From assembly GCA_008694505.1 (NCBI GenBank), contig VZDJ01000624.1, forward strand, positions 62,001-126,000: DNA of 64,000 nucleotides. The letters are read 5' to 3'. The stretch comes from Cyanoderma ruficeps (lineage: Eukaryota > Chordata > Aves > Passeriformes > Timaliidae). Numbering within the stretch: the stretch's first letter is position 1; each line of letters opens with the position of its first letter. The notes beneath the pieces were generated by a model. That model did not search any database and was not told the DNA's origin. It worked only from the letters and a program-made list of their open reading frames with translations. Made by a program: the position numbers and the translations under genes. This document shows, piece after piece, positions 52,529-64,000 of this stretch.

Positions 52529-55500
52529 AAAGGCAGTACTAGCCATCAGGCTTTGATTTGGCAAGGTTTAAGGACATTTTTAAAGTTAGATACACATTTC
52601 TCCAGAAGAATGGATAGTCCTAGGAATACCCATATCTAAAAAGCACTTAATATGAAGTGAGAAACAGAAAACCACTAAGAAAACTAAACTTCATTCTAAA
52701 TCTAAGCAGTGAAAGAGTCATGAGAAAATGCACCCACATCTTTTCAGAGGTTGATCATAAACTGAGAAAATCATACTTGATGTATAGATTCCATTATTCC
52801 ATTATTCCAATATACAGATTCCATTATTACAAGGTTTGTAACAAGAGGCAATGCTTTTTGGGCAGAATGATATTGTAAGGGGTGGGAGACTAAGAACTAA
52901 CAATCCAAGTTATTAATTTTTGCAATGTGTCAGATGTCTAAACAAGACAAAGAGGTAAGGATATTACTTCTTTCTAAAAGACATGCTCCTTTTCCCTCCA
53001 GACATTATCACAGCTACAAAAGGATTGCTATGACTTTTTTCAGTTAAATCAAAATATTCATTTTATCAAAGTCTTTTGATTGACAAATTACCATTATGCT
53101 TTTTTTCAATAGTTCTGTAACATGCTCAGTGGTATACATGAAGAACAATGTACAGTCAGGACATATTTTGGATCTATATTCTATAGTCAGAGACACAGAA
53201 TGTATAGAGTGGTGTTGGTAACATGCTATTTTCTCAAACCTCTTCATTTGAATTATCCATAGTGTTAGGAGGAGTGGTTTCCTAGGATATCAATATAAAA
53301 TATCAAGCCTGAAATATGTACATTAAGAATATTATCCATATAACACTGCTATTACCTTATATGATGCATTATATTACATGATGTACGCAAATACCACAAA
53401 ATATGATGAACATTCAGAGACCACTGAGAAGTTTACATAAACCTGAAAAGCCATATATAATTAGGTAAACTGTGGTATCAGTTTTGAAATTAAACATGCT
53501 CATACATTCTGCTGCTGGATACCTCTCAGCTTGATATGTCTTGAAAATTCAACAGGCAACATTTAATAACACAAGGTGCTGTACCTCACTGGCCTCAGAT
53601 AGTTATCAATATCTAATAAATGCCAAGGACCTGCTCCTTCTGGTTGATGGAAAAGGCAATCAAGGTTTGATGAGTGCCAAGAATCATATTGTAGTCCATT
53701 GCTTGCTATATAATTGGAGGTTAAAAATGTAAAATTTAACTCTGCCACTAAAAATGTTAAAGGTGCAATGTATTTTCAAGATTGCCATCATTCACAACTC
53801 TGCTGCTTCCTTTCATTATACACGAAAAGCAATAAGCTTAGCACATGTTCTTCAAAATTGAGATGCTTTATATGGAAACTGAGATAATGATGTCAATATG
53901 GAGCTTTTCTCTGTTTTTTCAAATGTGTGCACCTTTTCATGTGTGCATCCTGTCTGAACCCCTAACTTGATACAAAGATTACATTCTGACAGTATTTAGA
54001 TGCCGTAGGTATACAGCTTAATGAGGAAATGCTTGTGATGGCAAGCACTTTAATGAGGAAGTTATGGCATTGGCATTTTATATGTTAGGCTTATGTGTTA
54101 AAATAGACAGTAATTTTTAAAAGGTCATTTAGATAACTCATGGTCATATAAAACAACATAATCAATCCTAGTGTTTAATAACTCATCAGATTTGAGATAA
54201 CACAGTCACAAAAAAGAATAGAGAATAAAAAATTGTTTTAAGTACTATATAATTAGACAAAACAGTTCATATTATCTAAACATAGATTTTCAAATAAAAA
54301 TTTAAATTATTGTGATACCAATAAAGGAACACCAACATACACAGAAAAAACAGACAGTCATCAGTATACAGCATTATTCTTGACTACCAACCCAGAAGAT
54401 AAACATTTCAATGTCTTTCCAGTAGTTCAAAGGCAAGTGATATTTTTCTCTTCAACTTTAAAATCACAATGTTTTGGCAACAAATTAAGTTTTACGAGCG
54501 ATTCCTTAGGACTTCAAGTCGTTCAGATCACCTGCCATGCACCTTGCTCACAGTGAACTCCATGCCAAGTTTACCAAAACGGGATGACAACTGTATGTTT
54601 GAAAGGATTTTAAATAAGAAACAATATAGTTACTGTAGCACTATAGCAACATAAAAATACTATACTTATCTGGCTCATGTCTGACCTGTACATAAGAACA
54701 GAAGATTTCTCACAGAGAAAATATTTTTGAAGCAATGGTTTATAACCGTCTACAACTATTTAAAAAATGAGGAATTTTCTTGTTCTGGTATACATCTCTC
54801 TGTATCAATACAAAGAGTTTGACTCTTGGTGAGGTCAATACTTTAACCTTGTACATATGCTGCATGACAAGAAAAATAAGGTTTGGATTATATACAATGA
54901 TTACAGATCCAAGCACCTTCCTCTCTCTTGCCATAGAAATGCCTATTCCTTCCCAGGTATATCCACCCAAAGAAAAAAGGAAAAAAAAATATGTGGCTGA
55001 CAGTGTGCGTATGGATTATAATTTTATTTTGAGTTCTGAATGGAGTTTGATTAAATTTACCATGGCCTAACAATGGAGAGACAAAGTAAAAGAAAGGTGA
55101 TAGAAAACATGTTACAGATTTTATTACAGAAGTACACTTACAAATGGATAAGCATTGCCATTGAACTTTTCCATTTTATTCCAAGGACATTTTGAAGGCA
55201 TTTTGCATTTCACTGCCAGACCATGTTTGACTTTATGCCATTTATATATCCGAATGCAAAATATTATCCTAAAGTCATCTAAGAGGTAATGGGTGTTTCC
55301 AGCTCTTACACTAAAGCGAGAAGATGCAAGAGTTGTAACAATCCTAGTCATTGACATTTACAACTATGGGGTTTGTTTTTAATACAGGGCAGTGAGCAAT
55401 GTACTTAAGGCATCAGAAGATGGTTTATAACACACGCTAAAGGTGAATCACTTTTTTAGTAGATTTATTAGCTAGAGGATCTGCAATCTCAAGAGGAAAT

Positions 55501-56953
55501 TAAGCCAGTTTTAACCCAAGTAGTGCTGCCTCTTTTAGTCATTTCCTTTGAAATTCTCAGCAGATCTCTGGCATCTAAAATGTCCTATTTGGGGACGTTG
55601 CTTTTTTTCCCCAGCTGGTTTCTGCTACCTTGGGTAATGATGGAGTACTCATTAACAAACTAATTGATTTTTATTAATTATCTGTGGCATAATCTTTTTT
55701 GCTGATTTTTTTCCCCTAGTATCTAAGCTTATTAACTGCAAATACATAGTCAGTATATAATTTGTCCTGAAGTAAAGTGGACTCAATAATACTCATTGAT
55801 TTTAAAATTAAACACACTAATGTATATATAAATATATAGAAACACCTATGTTTTAAAGTATTTTTACCACTATAAAAAGAAATTGCTAAGAATTTATGAC
55901 AAAATTTCAAAACTGAAAGAAATAAGATAATAATAAAAAATAGATAGGAAATAAGATATTTTAAGAAATCCCTCACGTAAACAGACCTACTATTAATGCA
56001 TAATGCAGACTTCCATATTTGATGCTCATATATTGAATAAAACAATTCTGAATGGTACAGAGTAATAAATGCTACCAATATTATAATTGAATATGGTTAC
56101 CACTATTATTTTTGTTTTTCAGGATTTTCTTCTGAATATGTGTAATATCTAATTTATTAATTAGATATTAAGTGCTTTAAAAATACAGAACCTGGATATT
56201 TGTCGTTTTCTTACAAATAAATTGTCAGCAGCCTCTTCTCAAACCAGGAGAGACATTTTACAACAGCTATCTGACCTTCATGAAACTAATTTTAGTAAGA
56301 ACAGCCTAGTTTTATTAAGTCTCGTAAAAGCAAAAAGCCACTCATCTAGGCTAGCTTTCATATAATGCCTGATAAAAGACAATGACAGAGACCAATTAAC
56401 AATTCCACATTGCAGGAGATTCCTTTTGGCTTCATGGCCATCAGCCTTTAACTGTTACATAAAACACTAGAAATAGTAAAACCCCTGGTTGTTGCAGACT
56501 CCATTCCTCCTTCATCCACAAATAAGGCTCATTAGGAAAAGGACTTTATTCTTACTGTACATTTCTTCATTGTGAGCCAGGCAGAAGTTTAAGAAGTTGT
56601 TGAAAGAAAATGAGGTGATCAGGAATACTTTCAAGATGCTATGAAGGACACACTACATACACACTACAAGGAAAATAGCTCCCAGTAACTATTTCAAGAA
56701 ACTAATTCTGACTAATGTCAAGATTATATTCACCCCTCATGAGTTCTTGCTTTATTTGAACATTTTATTTATTTGAATTGGTATCTCAAAACTATTACAA
56801 TCTCTTATTAATAAATTGGTGTAAATATTATGCTTTCATATTTGATTTTCCATAAATGCAATCACAAATACAGATATCACATATTGCTGCTTTTATTAAT
56901 TGATCAAAAAAAATCTGATAGAATATCGATGGAAATTTGGTTTAGTTTACAAG
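52529..56953. other. Unique AT-rich non-coding DNA
   Basis: No gene or interspersed repeat is recognised. A small imperfect duplication of AGATTCCATTATT lies at about 52786-52829, and a 12-bp perfect hairpin at 56143-56170 is listed separately. Open frames up to 120 codons (55716-56078, minus strand) are AT-biased and featureless. Confidence 0.5.
56143..56170. repeat. Perfect 12-bp hairpin
   Basis: TAATATCTAATT and AATTAGATATTA form a perfect 12-bp stem around the loop TATT. The stem is almost all A+T and too short for a microRNA precursor. Confidence 0.85.
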
Positions 56954-56958
56954 CATGT

Positions 56959-58401
56959 TGTGGTGGTTTTATGTTTGCTAAATTTTGTTTGCTAAGTGGG
57001 AGATAGGATTTTGGAAGGAAAAGGTGAAACAGGCTTAATTTAAAAGTAAATAGATAGTTTATTAATACACAGTAAGGAAAAGAAAAAAATTAATTTTTTA
57101 AATTTTTTTCTATAAGTGTTTACTTTTTATAAATGATATAGAGACAAAACTTGTGACATTTAGTTAATTTTACTATTTAAATATAGTTTTTTATTTATTT
57201 TTGAGGAGAGGAGGCTTTTGTTTTTTATGTAATTATTTTACTGACAACTTAGAAAAGTTTTTTTGTGGGTTGGAACTTTTATAGAAACAGACACTTGGGG
57301 AAAATTTGTTTTTATGTGGCTTTTTTATTAGTAGTTTTTTAAGTTGCTTGTGGGTTATGGAACTTAGGCATTTGAGGTGTTATTTTTTAAAGATAAACCG
57401 TTTTAAGGCAAAGGATTTTTTATTTTAAGGAACAGAGAATTTTTTTTTAATTGGTGACAGAGCTATTTATTTATTTATTTGGTTGTTGTTTAGGTATTTT
57501 ATGGGATTGTACAGTTTATTACAAACACTTTTGTTTAAAAATTCACAAATTATTTTTTTAAATGCATATTTTTTATGATTTAAATGACAATTTACTAATA
57601 CAGTTTATTTTTATAGCTCAAAAAAGAAAGTTTAGCTAGCAGGCCACTCTTTCATTTTTTTTAAATTAAATTTTTTTTTTTTTACTTTTTCCTATGTGAC
57701 TGTTGTGCTAATTTTTTTTAATGCTTAATTATTTTGTCTGGTTTTGCTTTGGGAAGAGCCAGTGCTTTGGAAGTTCTGTCTGCTGGCAGGAAAGAGTCAA
57801 AGCTTGTTAAGGCCTGCAGTGGCCATGTGATTTTTGCTGAGTGGTAGTTAAGATTTTTTAAAAGCTGTGGGAATGGGAGAAAAAGGTAGGTTTTAAAGCA
57901 GTTTGGCTGATGAAAGACTCCTTGCCTTTTATTTTTTGGTTTTATTTTGGGTGGGCTCAGCTGGAAGCAACTGCAGGCTACAGGCTTTTCTTCCCCTGCT
58001 GGGGAAAGGGCCTAGGCCTTTGTCCAGGCTTTGGGCCAACTCCCCCCCATAGGGGGAGCAATAGGATGTTTTTTTAGTTGTTAAAAACTGATCTGATTTG
58101 GGCTGGGATGGGGCACATCATCCCCTCTTTTGGCTTGGGAGTTACTGGGCTAGGTGGGTCTCTTGTGAAAGTCTGGGCTCAAGCAGGTTGGGCTGTCTCC
58201 ACTCCCTCCAAAGAAGAGAGCTAGGATTGCTTTACTTTTTTTGAAGGTGGAAGGGAGAGAAAGAGTGACTTTAGGCATTTTTTTTTTAACTTTTAAGGCT
58301 GTGTGACCCAGAGGTGTATCTTTGCACGCAATTGGCTATTTTGGTTGTCAGTTCAAAGGAAATCACTAATTGCATTTCACCATCTGTGCTAAACTAACAC
58401 A
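56959..58401 (-). mobile_element. 1.4-kb solo LTR, antisense, strongly depleted of TC dinucleotides
   Basis: A complete 1,443-bp LTR runs from TGTGGTGG to CTAACACA with a perfect 5-bp target-site duplication, CATGT at 56954-56958 and 58402-58406. It aligns from end to end with the LTR at 40397-41813, apart from small indels and an extra stretch of roughly 50 bases near 58160-58210. The minus-strand AATAAA (+ TTTATT near 57058) shows it is antisense. Over long stretches every C that follows T in the sister copy is T here, while C after A is mostly kept. Changes of G to A on the + strand are few. The change begins and ends with the element. This fits deamination of retroviral minus-strand cDNA before integration. 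No interior remains, so it is now a solo LTR. Confidence 0.92.
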
Positions 58402-58406
58402 CATGT

Positions 58407-60639
58407 TCACAACATGTACCCCAAAAGAAAGTTTGTATAAACATAGGCAACAATAAACACTATTAAATTGGAACACAGAATAAGAACACAATGGGAGATG
58501 CACCAAACTGATTAAAATATTTGATGGATTGTTCAAATAAAATTCTCCCAAAGTCCTAAAAGCACTGTACACTAATTGTTTCACATGTTCTAGCTATTTC
58601 TGGCTGCCAAGTTACTAATGTTACTATGAGAGGAGATGTAAAAAAAATCACCTTGATATTCTAAGTTAAAAATAGCAATAACAACAAAATTTGTCAGATG
58701 TTCCCAAGGAAGCAGGATTGTCTACATGGACAGATTATCTGACACATGAATTATGAAAAGTTCTGACCCATTATCTGATGGCATGTGAGGTTTAGTTGAT
58801 TAGAAGTAGCTAGACAGATTTTCAGTATTTAATCCCTAACTGTTAACAGTCTTTCTGAAAGTCACTGATTCCTCTCGCCTTTTCAATAAGCCATCTTTTT
58901 TTCTTGCAATCATATTGTGACTCTGGAGAGAAGCAGTTAATATTTCTGAAAAAAAAAATTAAGATACAGTAATGTCAGTTAGACTGAGGAGAAAACTCAC
59001 TTAAAGAAGTATATTCTAATTGCACAACAACTCCTGTCCATAGAAATAACAGATCCATGATATGCTGGTCTTGGGAAAGAAAGAATACAAGCCAGTCCAA
59101 TCCATATATTTTTATGCAACAATACTTTAAGTGATATCGAAGTTTATTATGCCCAGAAGAAATTATCAGAAAGGGCAGGTTTCCTAGACTAGGTTAGTGA
59201 TAATTTCGAAGTCACATTATTTATCTCATTTACTCCCATTTTTTGTGTGCCTGGTAGATCAATACTGTCCCATTTCTGCACCTCCACAAACAAATCAAAA
59301 ATTTAGATAACTATGCAACACAGTTGTATGAAAAGAACTAACATTATTCTTTTAGTCTTTTTTATATAACCACAGTCACGAAGCAACACATCAAACTGCA
59401 TCATAACCACTATCATCATATGCCTGGGGCATATTTCAAAATATCAGTTTTAAAATTTTGAGAAGAATTTTCAGCTAAACTTGCCATTGTATCATTTGAG
59501 TATGATACAGCTTCTTGCAATTACTGTGTTTTCTGAAAATGAGTTCTGCTAAAGTAAGTTATTATGATGGGAGTACATCTGGAAGATTAAATATTCAATA
59601 TATCAATAGAAACTTGTAAATGTCAGTTCTCCACTTTCCATGTTAAAGCCTGTTCAAATATGCTTCCTAAAGCAAAACTAAACTAAACTAGTTATTGCAA
59701 GAGATGAAGAGCACTCTTTGAATCAGCCTTGAGCAAAAGTGATTGCAGCAGTTCTAAACACCCATTTTTGCCACACTTACATTATTTTTATTCCTTAGGC
59801 CACAGATCATGCTGGTTCCACTACATCAATTTTTAAGTAAAACTGAAAATATCATCCAAAAAAATCTGTAACACATTAGGCCAAAGTCTTTGTCGACTAT
59901 TAGGCAGATAGATGAATAGGCATGTGACGAGGGAAATACATGCAAATATCAACACGCAAAGGCCAGATACATCTAGAGATAAGGCAATGATATTTCACAC
60001 ACACTGCATAGCACAAGCTTTTCCAGTAGTTTCACTCAGTTGCTTTTTACTATTGGAAGCAAATTCTCCACATCTTGAGTATTCAGCAGAAACTTCCCAT
60101 AGCAGTTGAAATGGAGAAAATTATCTTCCTCCTGCGACACACACGGAGGCTTTGGTTATATAAAAATTTGTATGCCTATACCCTGCCACATAAGATCTCT
60201 ACACATTCTTTGTGCTTCTCTGAGAAGGAAAAGTGAAATATTTATTTCAGCCACACTGACTACACCAAGGGATATAAGAGGATTTAATATGTTGTGATGC
60301 AAAAGCATGAATTCAACATTTAAACAATAGTAAGTTGAAGAAGATCACCATCTTCAGTAGTATTATCTGGTATTAACACTTTCCAGTGTAGCTCTTCAGG
60401 TTCATATATATTTTGGGTATTGGAAATCAATCTGACGATTGCTTCTATTTTGACCTGATGGTATCTAAGCAAACTGAGGTCTAAGACACATTTATGTAAA
60501 ATTTGGAATTATACAAAAAAAGCCTGAAAGGGAATGGTAAAGATGTCAAAGAAGGAAGCCTAGTCAAAGTGCTAATACCTGTATCTTCTCCCATAGCAGG
60601 AACATGAGCACAAGTTTTATAATGAGATGACCCTTACCT
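58407..60639. other. Unique AT-rich non-coding DNA
   Basis: No gene or repeat is recognised. Normal C content resumes at once to the right of the target-site duplication. Confidence 0.5.
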
Positions 60640-61150
60640 GCCACTTTCTTTTGCAAATTACTACTGCCTTAATTATTTGCATCCGTGAACGCAAATGAAA
60701 ATACTTAAGGATATATCAATATGCTCATAAATCATCTGCAGGCAATAAGTAATCCAACATAGATAATTAGAGAATTTACGGAAGGCTTACTCCTTCTGTT
60801 TATCTGCTTATGACATTTGCAGTACAGCCCTAACAGCAGGATAATTACTAGATTTATTCATCAAACAAAATCACGCCTTCTGGGAATGCACAGTGACTCT
60901 GGTTTTAGGACTAATAAAGACATTTTTCACCAAAACTCAAGTACTAATTTGCTCAATAACTAGCTGCAATAAGCTTTTATGGAAGCACTAAAAGAAAAGG
61001 CTTGGCACCAGAGGGCAGATAATTAAAGGTGCAGTATCCAATACAAAAGTCTCTGAACAATTCCCTGACCATATTAAAATTTAATTGTTGAATGTTAATT
61101 GAAAAAAAAATGAGTCATTACTGTTCCCTCTGCTTCAGTAATTATTCTTC
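60640..61150. promoter_or_regulatory. Possible conserved regulatory element
   Basis: Repeat-free sequence rich in recognisable factor motifs: the POU octamer ATTTGCAT at 60675-60682 within AATTATTTGCAT, a second TTTGCAAAT-like site near 60651, several TAAT cores, and a CTCF-like site at 61005-61018. This grouping in otherwise plain DNA resembles a developmental enhancer. Evidence is motif content only. Confidence 0.25.
61005..61018 (+). promoter_or_regulatory. CTCF-like motif
   Basis: GCACCAGAGGGCAG matches the CTCF core consensus CCASYAGRKGGCRS at 13 of 14 positions, differing only at the first base. Binding in cells is an inference. Confidence 0.45.
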
Positions 61151-64000
61151 TCATATAAAAATATATGTACACCACAAAAGAAAACATCTAAGATTTTTTA
61201 AAAAATTTATTATCATTAATTTCCAGTAATGCTTGGAAAACACAAAGAAATAAAGATAACTCTTGGATCTTCAACTTATGTTTTAGTAAAATTTGTGAAA
61301 GTATTTTAAATATTTGTGGAAGAATATGGATATAGACTGTGGCACTTTATGAGTACCCAACTAAACAACTACTTCTCTTACAGCACTACAGCCAAAAAAA
61401 TTCCAATTAAAAAAAAAAAAGGGAAAGCAAAATTCCATACTATTTGATCAAGGTGACAAAGACAGTATAATTGTTACTGCTGCAAAAATTTAGAGAAGTT
61501 TTGCAATCTAGCCTAGCCTTTCTCTTAATATTTTGCTCATAATTTCTTTTAGCTTTATCCCTTTTATGAATTTCTCATCTCAGACCAGAAATCCAGAAAT
61601 TCTTGAAGAATACAAATTAAAAAAAAACTCTTTCTCATTTCCTCAGAAATTAAGAATACACCTTTTACAGTACTAACCAGGCAAGGGACATACATATTCT
61701 CCATGTATACTGGTCTCAAAATTTGGCTATTTTGGACAGGATGGGTGTTCTCTGAGACACCAAGCTTTTACTGTACTAGAATGCAGCACTGCCCTAGGCC
61801 AACTGTCTGCTGCAGAGAAATGATGAACTACACAAAATGCAGACTTTTAAACTAGTATTTAATTGTTTAATGTCATGGCTCTTGGTAGAGCATTGTTGCT
61901 TGAAAAATAAATTGGGTAATTCAATTATATGGCTACAGAAGATACATCATATCAGCTGTAGAAAGGCACTAACCCCAGCTTGAACTTGACGTCCCACATT
62001 GCTTCACTTATTTGACAAATGGATTCTTGAAAATAATTGAAACACATGGCTGCCAGCGTAGGTCAATAATACTTTTTTGCCATTCAGGCTCTTAACAGCT
62101 TCCATTTTTTCTTGCACTGTGCCATTCAGGGCAAAGATTGCATTTTCCTGGTAAATCATGCAAACATTATTACTAAAATTGGACTAAATGCAATGAAAAT
62201 GGACTACATAAAAGTAATGGCACTTAAATAAAAGAAAGACCATCTACTAGGGCAAACACTTAATGTTGGATTTAAGTACTATATGATATTGCTTCCATTA
62301 TAAATTTGTATTATAGATGTAAGATGGCAAACTCATTAACAATACAGATGCTACTATTTGTTTAGCTAAGCTAAGCAATGTTAATAAGAGAGACCAGTGA
62401 GAGAAGGCTCACATATTAACCATCTGGGAATAGTCATACATTTTATTTGGTCTACATTAAATAGCCAGCCCACAAAAGTATAATATGTCATAGACGTAGA
62501 AGAGATGCAATTTTTAATTTCTTTAAGCATTGATTTGTAACTTCTTGTAGTGAGCACCAAACTTGACTGGAAGGAGGTGTTTCTTTAGTGTTTGGAAAAG
62601 TTTTTGGAATCACAGATTCCAAAAGAAAGTAAGAAGTATTAATCAAAAATCTAAATCCTGCAGAAAATCATATTTATTTGCACTGATAAAGTTATAATTT
62701 GTTGGTAGAGTGATTTACACTCAATAAATCAGAGAGGAAGCGCATCAAAAGCAAATATTAGAGAACTGTAGCAAAGAGACCATCGGCATTTCACCTTAGC
62801 TTTTCTTTTTTTCTCATTAATTTCTCAGTTGCTTACAAGTCTCAGATTTGGTAAATCACTCCAGCAAAAACCACAGATGTTTATGGAGAAGTGGCTAGAG
62901 GTTTGCTTAATCGCAATTACAAAGAAATTTAAAAACCCAAACCAATAGAACAGCAAAAAGCAAGAAAACAATCAAACAAGCAACAAGCAACTGGTAAACA
63001 TCTTCTGTGTACCAGACTTCATCTTTCATTCTCATACTTTGAGCAAATATTTCATTTCCCCATAGGTATAAGCTAATGGTTCTTTCTTTCAAATCTCACT
63101 TAGGAGAAATTAAGTTTTAGCAGCCTTTTAACACTAAGCCTTTCACTCATACTTTGGAATTAATACCAAGATTTCAATATACTAATTCAATTATGTGGTA
63201 TTATGGGTAATATTCTTAATTTAGATCTAGTAAAAAAAATTAAACCATCTTTCTCATCTGCCTTTCTTTTATCATAACAGCAGAGTTTTGTGCGTCTTAC
63301 CCACTTTGTCATAATTTTTCTTCATAGAAGTAAAGACTCATTTCTACATCTAAAAATGTTCCAGCTGCTGAGGAAATTTCAGTGCAATTTCAAGACACAC
63401 TTAAAAATTACACAATACTGTAGGTAGCATAGCAAATCTAGTTTAAATTAGCCAGTCTAGATTTGGAAATAAAAAAAAAACCAGGGTATAAAAAACATGG
63501 CAAGCAGAATATTACAAAAAATTTAAAGGAAGACTCACCAGAAGTTCTTTTCTAAATATTTTCAAAATGCTATTAACAAGTTGTCATCCTAATGCACCTA
63601 AATGTAATACAAGCTCATTGAATTCTTAATAGTTTGGCTTTATGTTTTGTGGGATGCTTAGGACAGCAGCGTTAGCATTTTACATAAAATTTACAGCAGT
63701 ACATTAAATAATAATCTTCAGGGGAGTGCTTCCAAAAGAAACCTTGAATCCTCCAAAATTAAGCTTTGCCAGCAGCTTTCCTGCCTTTGAGCTCACTGTT
63801 CAAATGTCTACTTTGACACTGTTTTAGCGCACACTGCCTAGTACATATTTGCCCAGCTGAGGTTCAGAAGATAAACAATATTGCTTTCCTTAAAAACAAA
63901 TTGAATTATCTGTGCCTTGAAGAAAGCACTTTTTAAGAAACATATATCTTCCCAAGCTCCTCTCCCACTTATTCAACATATACCATCACTGTTCTGAGAT
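61151..64000. other. Mostly unique AT-rich DNA
   Basis: Apart from the small open block at 62004-62159, listed separately, nothing recognisable as gene or repeat is seen up to the end of the window. Confidence 0.5.
62004..62159 (-). other. Small protein-like open frame, possible exon
   Basis: A 51-codon minus-strand frame begins ATG at 62159 and ends TGA at 62004. Its first half reads MIYQENAIFALNGTVQEKME and continues with a KSLNGKKVLL stretch; the composition is balanced, unlike the AT-biased chance frames elsewhere in the window. A possible 3' splice site (TTTACCAG before GAAAATG) falls at 62147/62148, so part of it could be an exon. No convincing 5' splice site or promoter is seen. The + strand of the same block has a good acceptor (TTTTTTGCCATTCAG) and a fair donor (CTG before GTAAAT), so strand is uncertain. 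I do not recognise the peptide. Confidence 0.2.

Noticed and set aside
55716..56078. 120-codon minus-strand frame with hydrophobic stretches
   Set aside because: It has AT-driven Phe/Ile/Leu/Tyr-rich composition and no recognisable family or gene context.
1..64000. CRISPR arrays, bacterial operons, rRNA genes or mitochondrial insertions
   Set aside because: No regularly spaced repeats, ribosome-binding-site-led gene clusters, rRNA landmarks or recognisable mitochondrial gene sequence were seen.

Overview
The window looks like a piece of a songbird (oscine passerine) nuclear genome that holds no recognisable protein-coding gene. It is AT-rich and has no operon-like coding. Its interspersed repeats are the classic avian set: 5'-truncated CR1 LINEs and long terminal repeats (LTRs) of endogenous retroviruses (ERVs) with passerine-type ends. 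Family names rest on my recognition of these repeats by eye, not on a database search. The rest could be a gene desert or the inside of a very large intron; the sequence alone does not decide.

Layout. 1-2667 is unique AT-rich DNA with a cluster of small hairpins near 1.4-1.5 kb. 2668-3835 is a CR1 LINE 3' portion on the + strand. 3836-12847 is unique DNA. 12848-13778 is an antisense LTR, and 13779 to about 14700 looks like decayed retroviral interior behind it, so together they appear to be the 3' end of a truncated provirus. About 17511-18290 is an antisense ERVL-type LTR. 19291-19843 is a second CR1 3' end of a different subfamily. 19844-34050 is mostly unique, with microsatellites and one possible spliced exon. 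34051-35427 is a sense LTR with a GC-rich core. 40382-42246 is a nested pair: a sense LTR of about 0.45 kb split by a 1,417-bp antisense LTR that has perfect 5-bp target-site duplications. 50652-51201 is a 550-bp solo LTR with perfect duplications. 56959-58401 is a second 1.4-kb LTR of the same family as the nested one, also with a perfect duplication. The remainder is unique AT-rich DNA with a few blocks that look like conserved non-coding or weakly coding sequence (near 48.5-49.1, 60.6-61.2 and 62.0-62.2 kb).

The most interesting signal is in the LTR at 56959-58401. Compared with its sister at 40397-41813 it has lost most C residues that follow T on the + strand, with few matching G-to-A changes, and the flanking DNA is not affected. 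The polyadenylation signal puts both copies in antisense orientation, so this is G-to-A on the retroviral sense strand, the pattern left by APOBEC-type deamination of minus-strand cDNA before integration. DNA editing of LTR elements has been reported in birds, so this is probably a clear example of a known process and not a new one. No CRISPR array, bacterial-type system, rRNA or tRNA gene was found.
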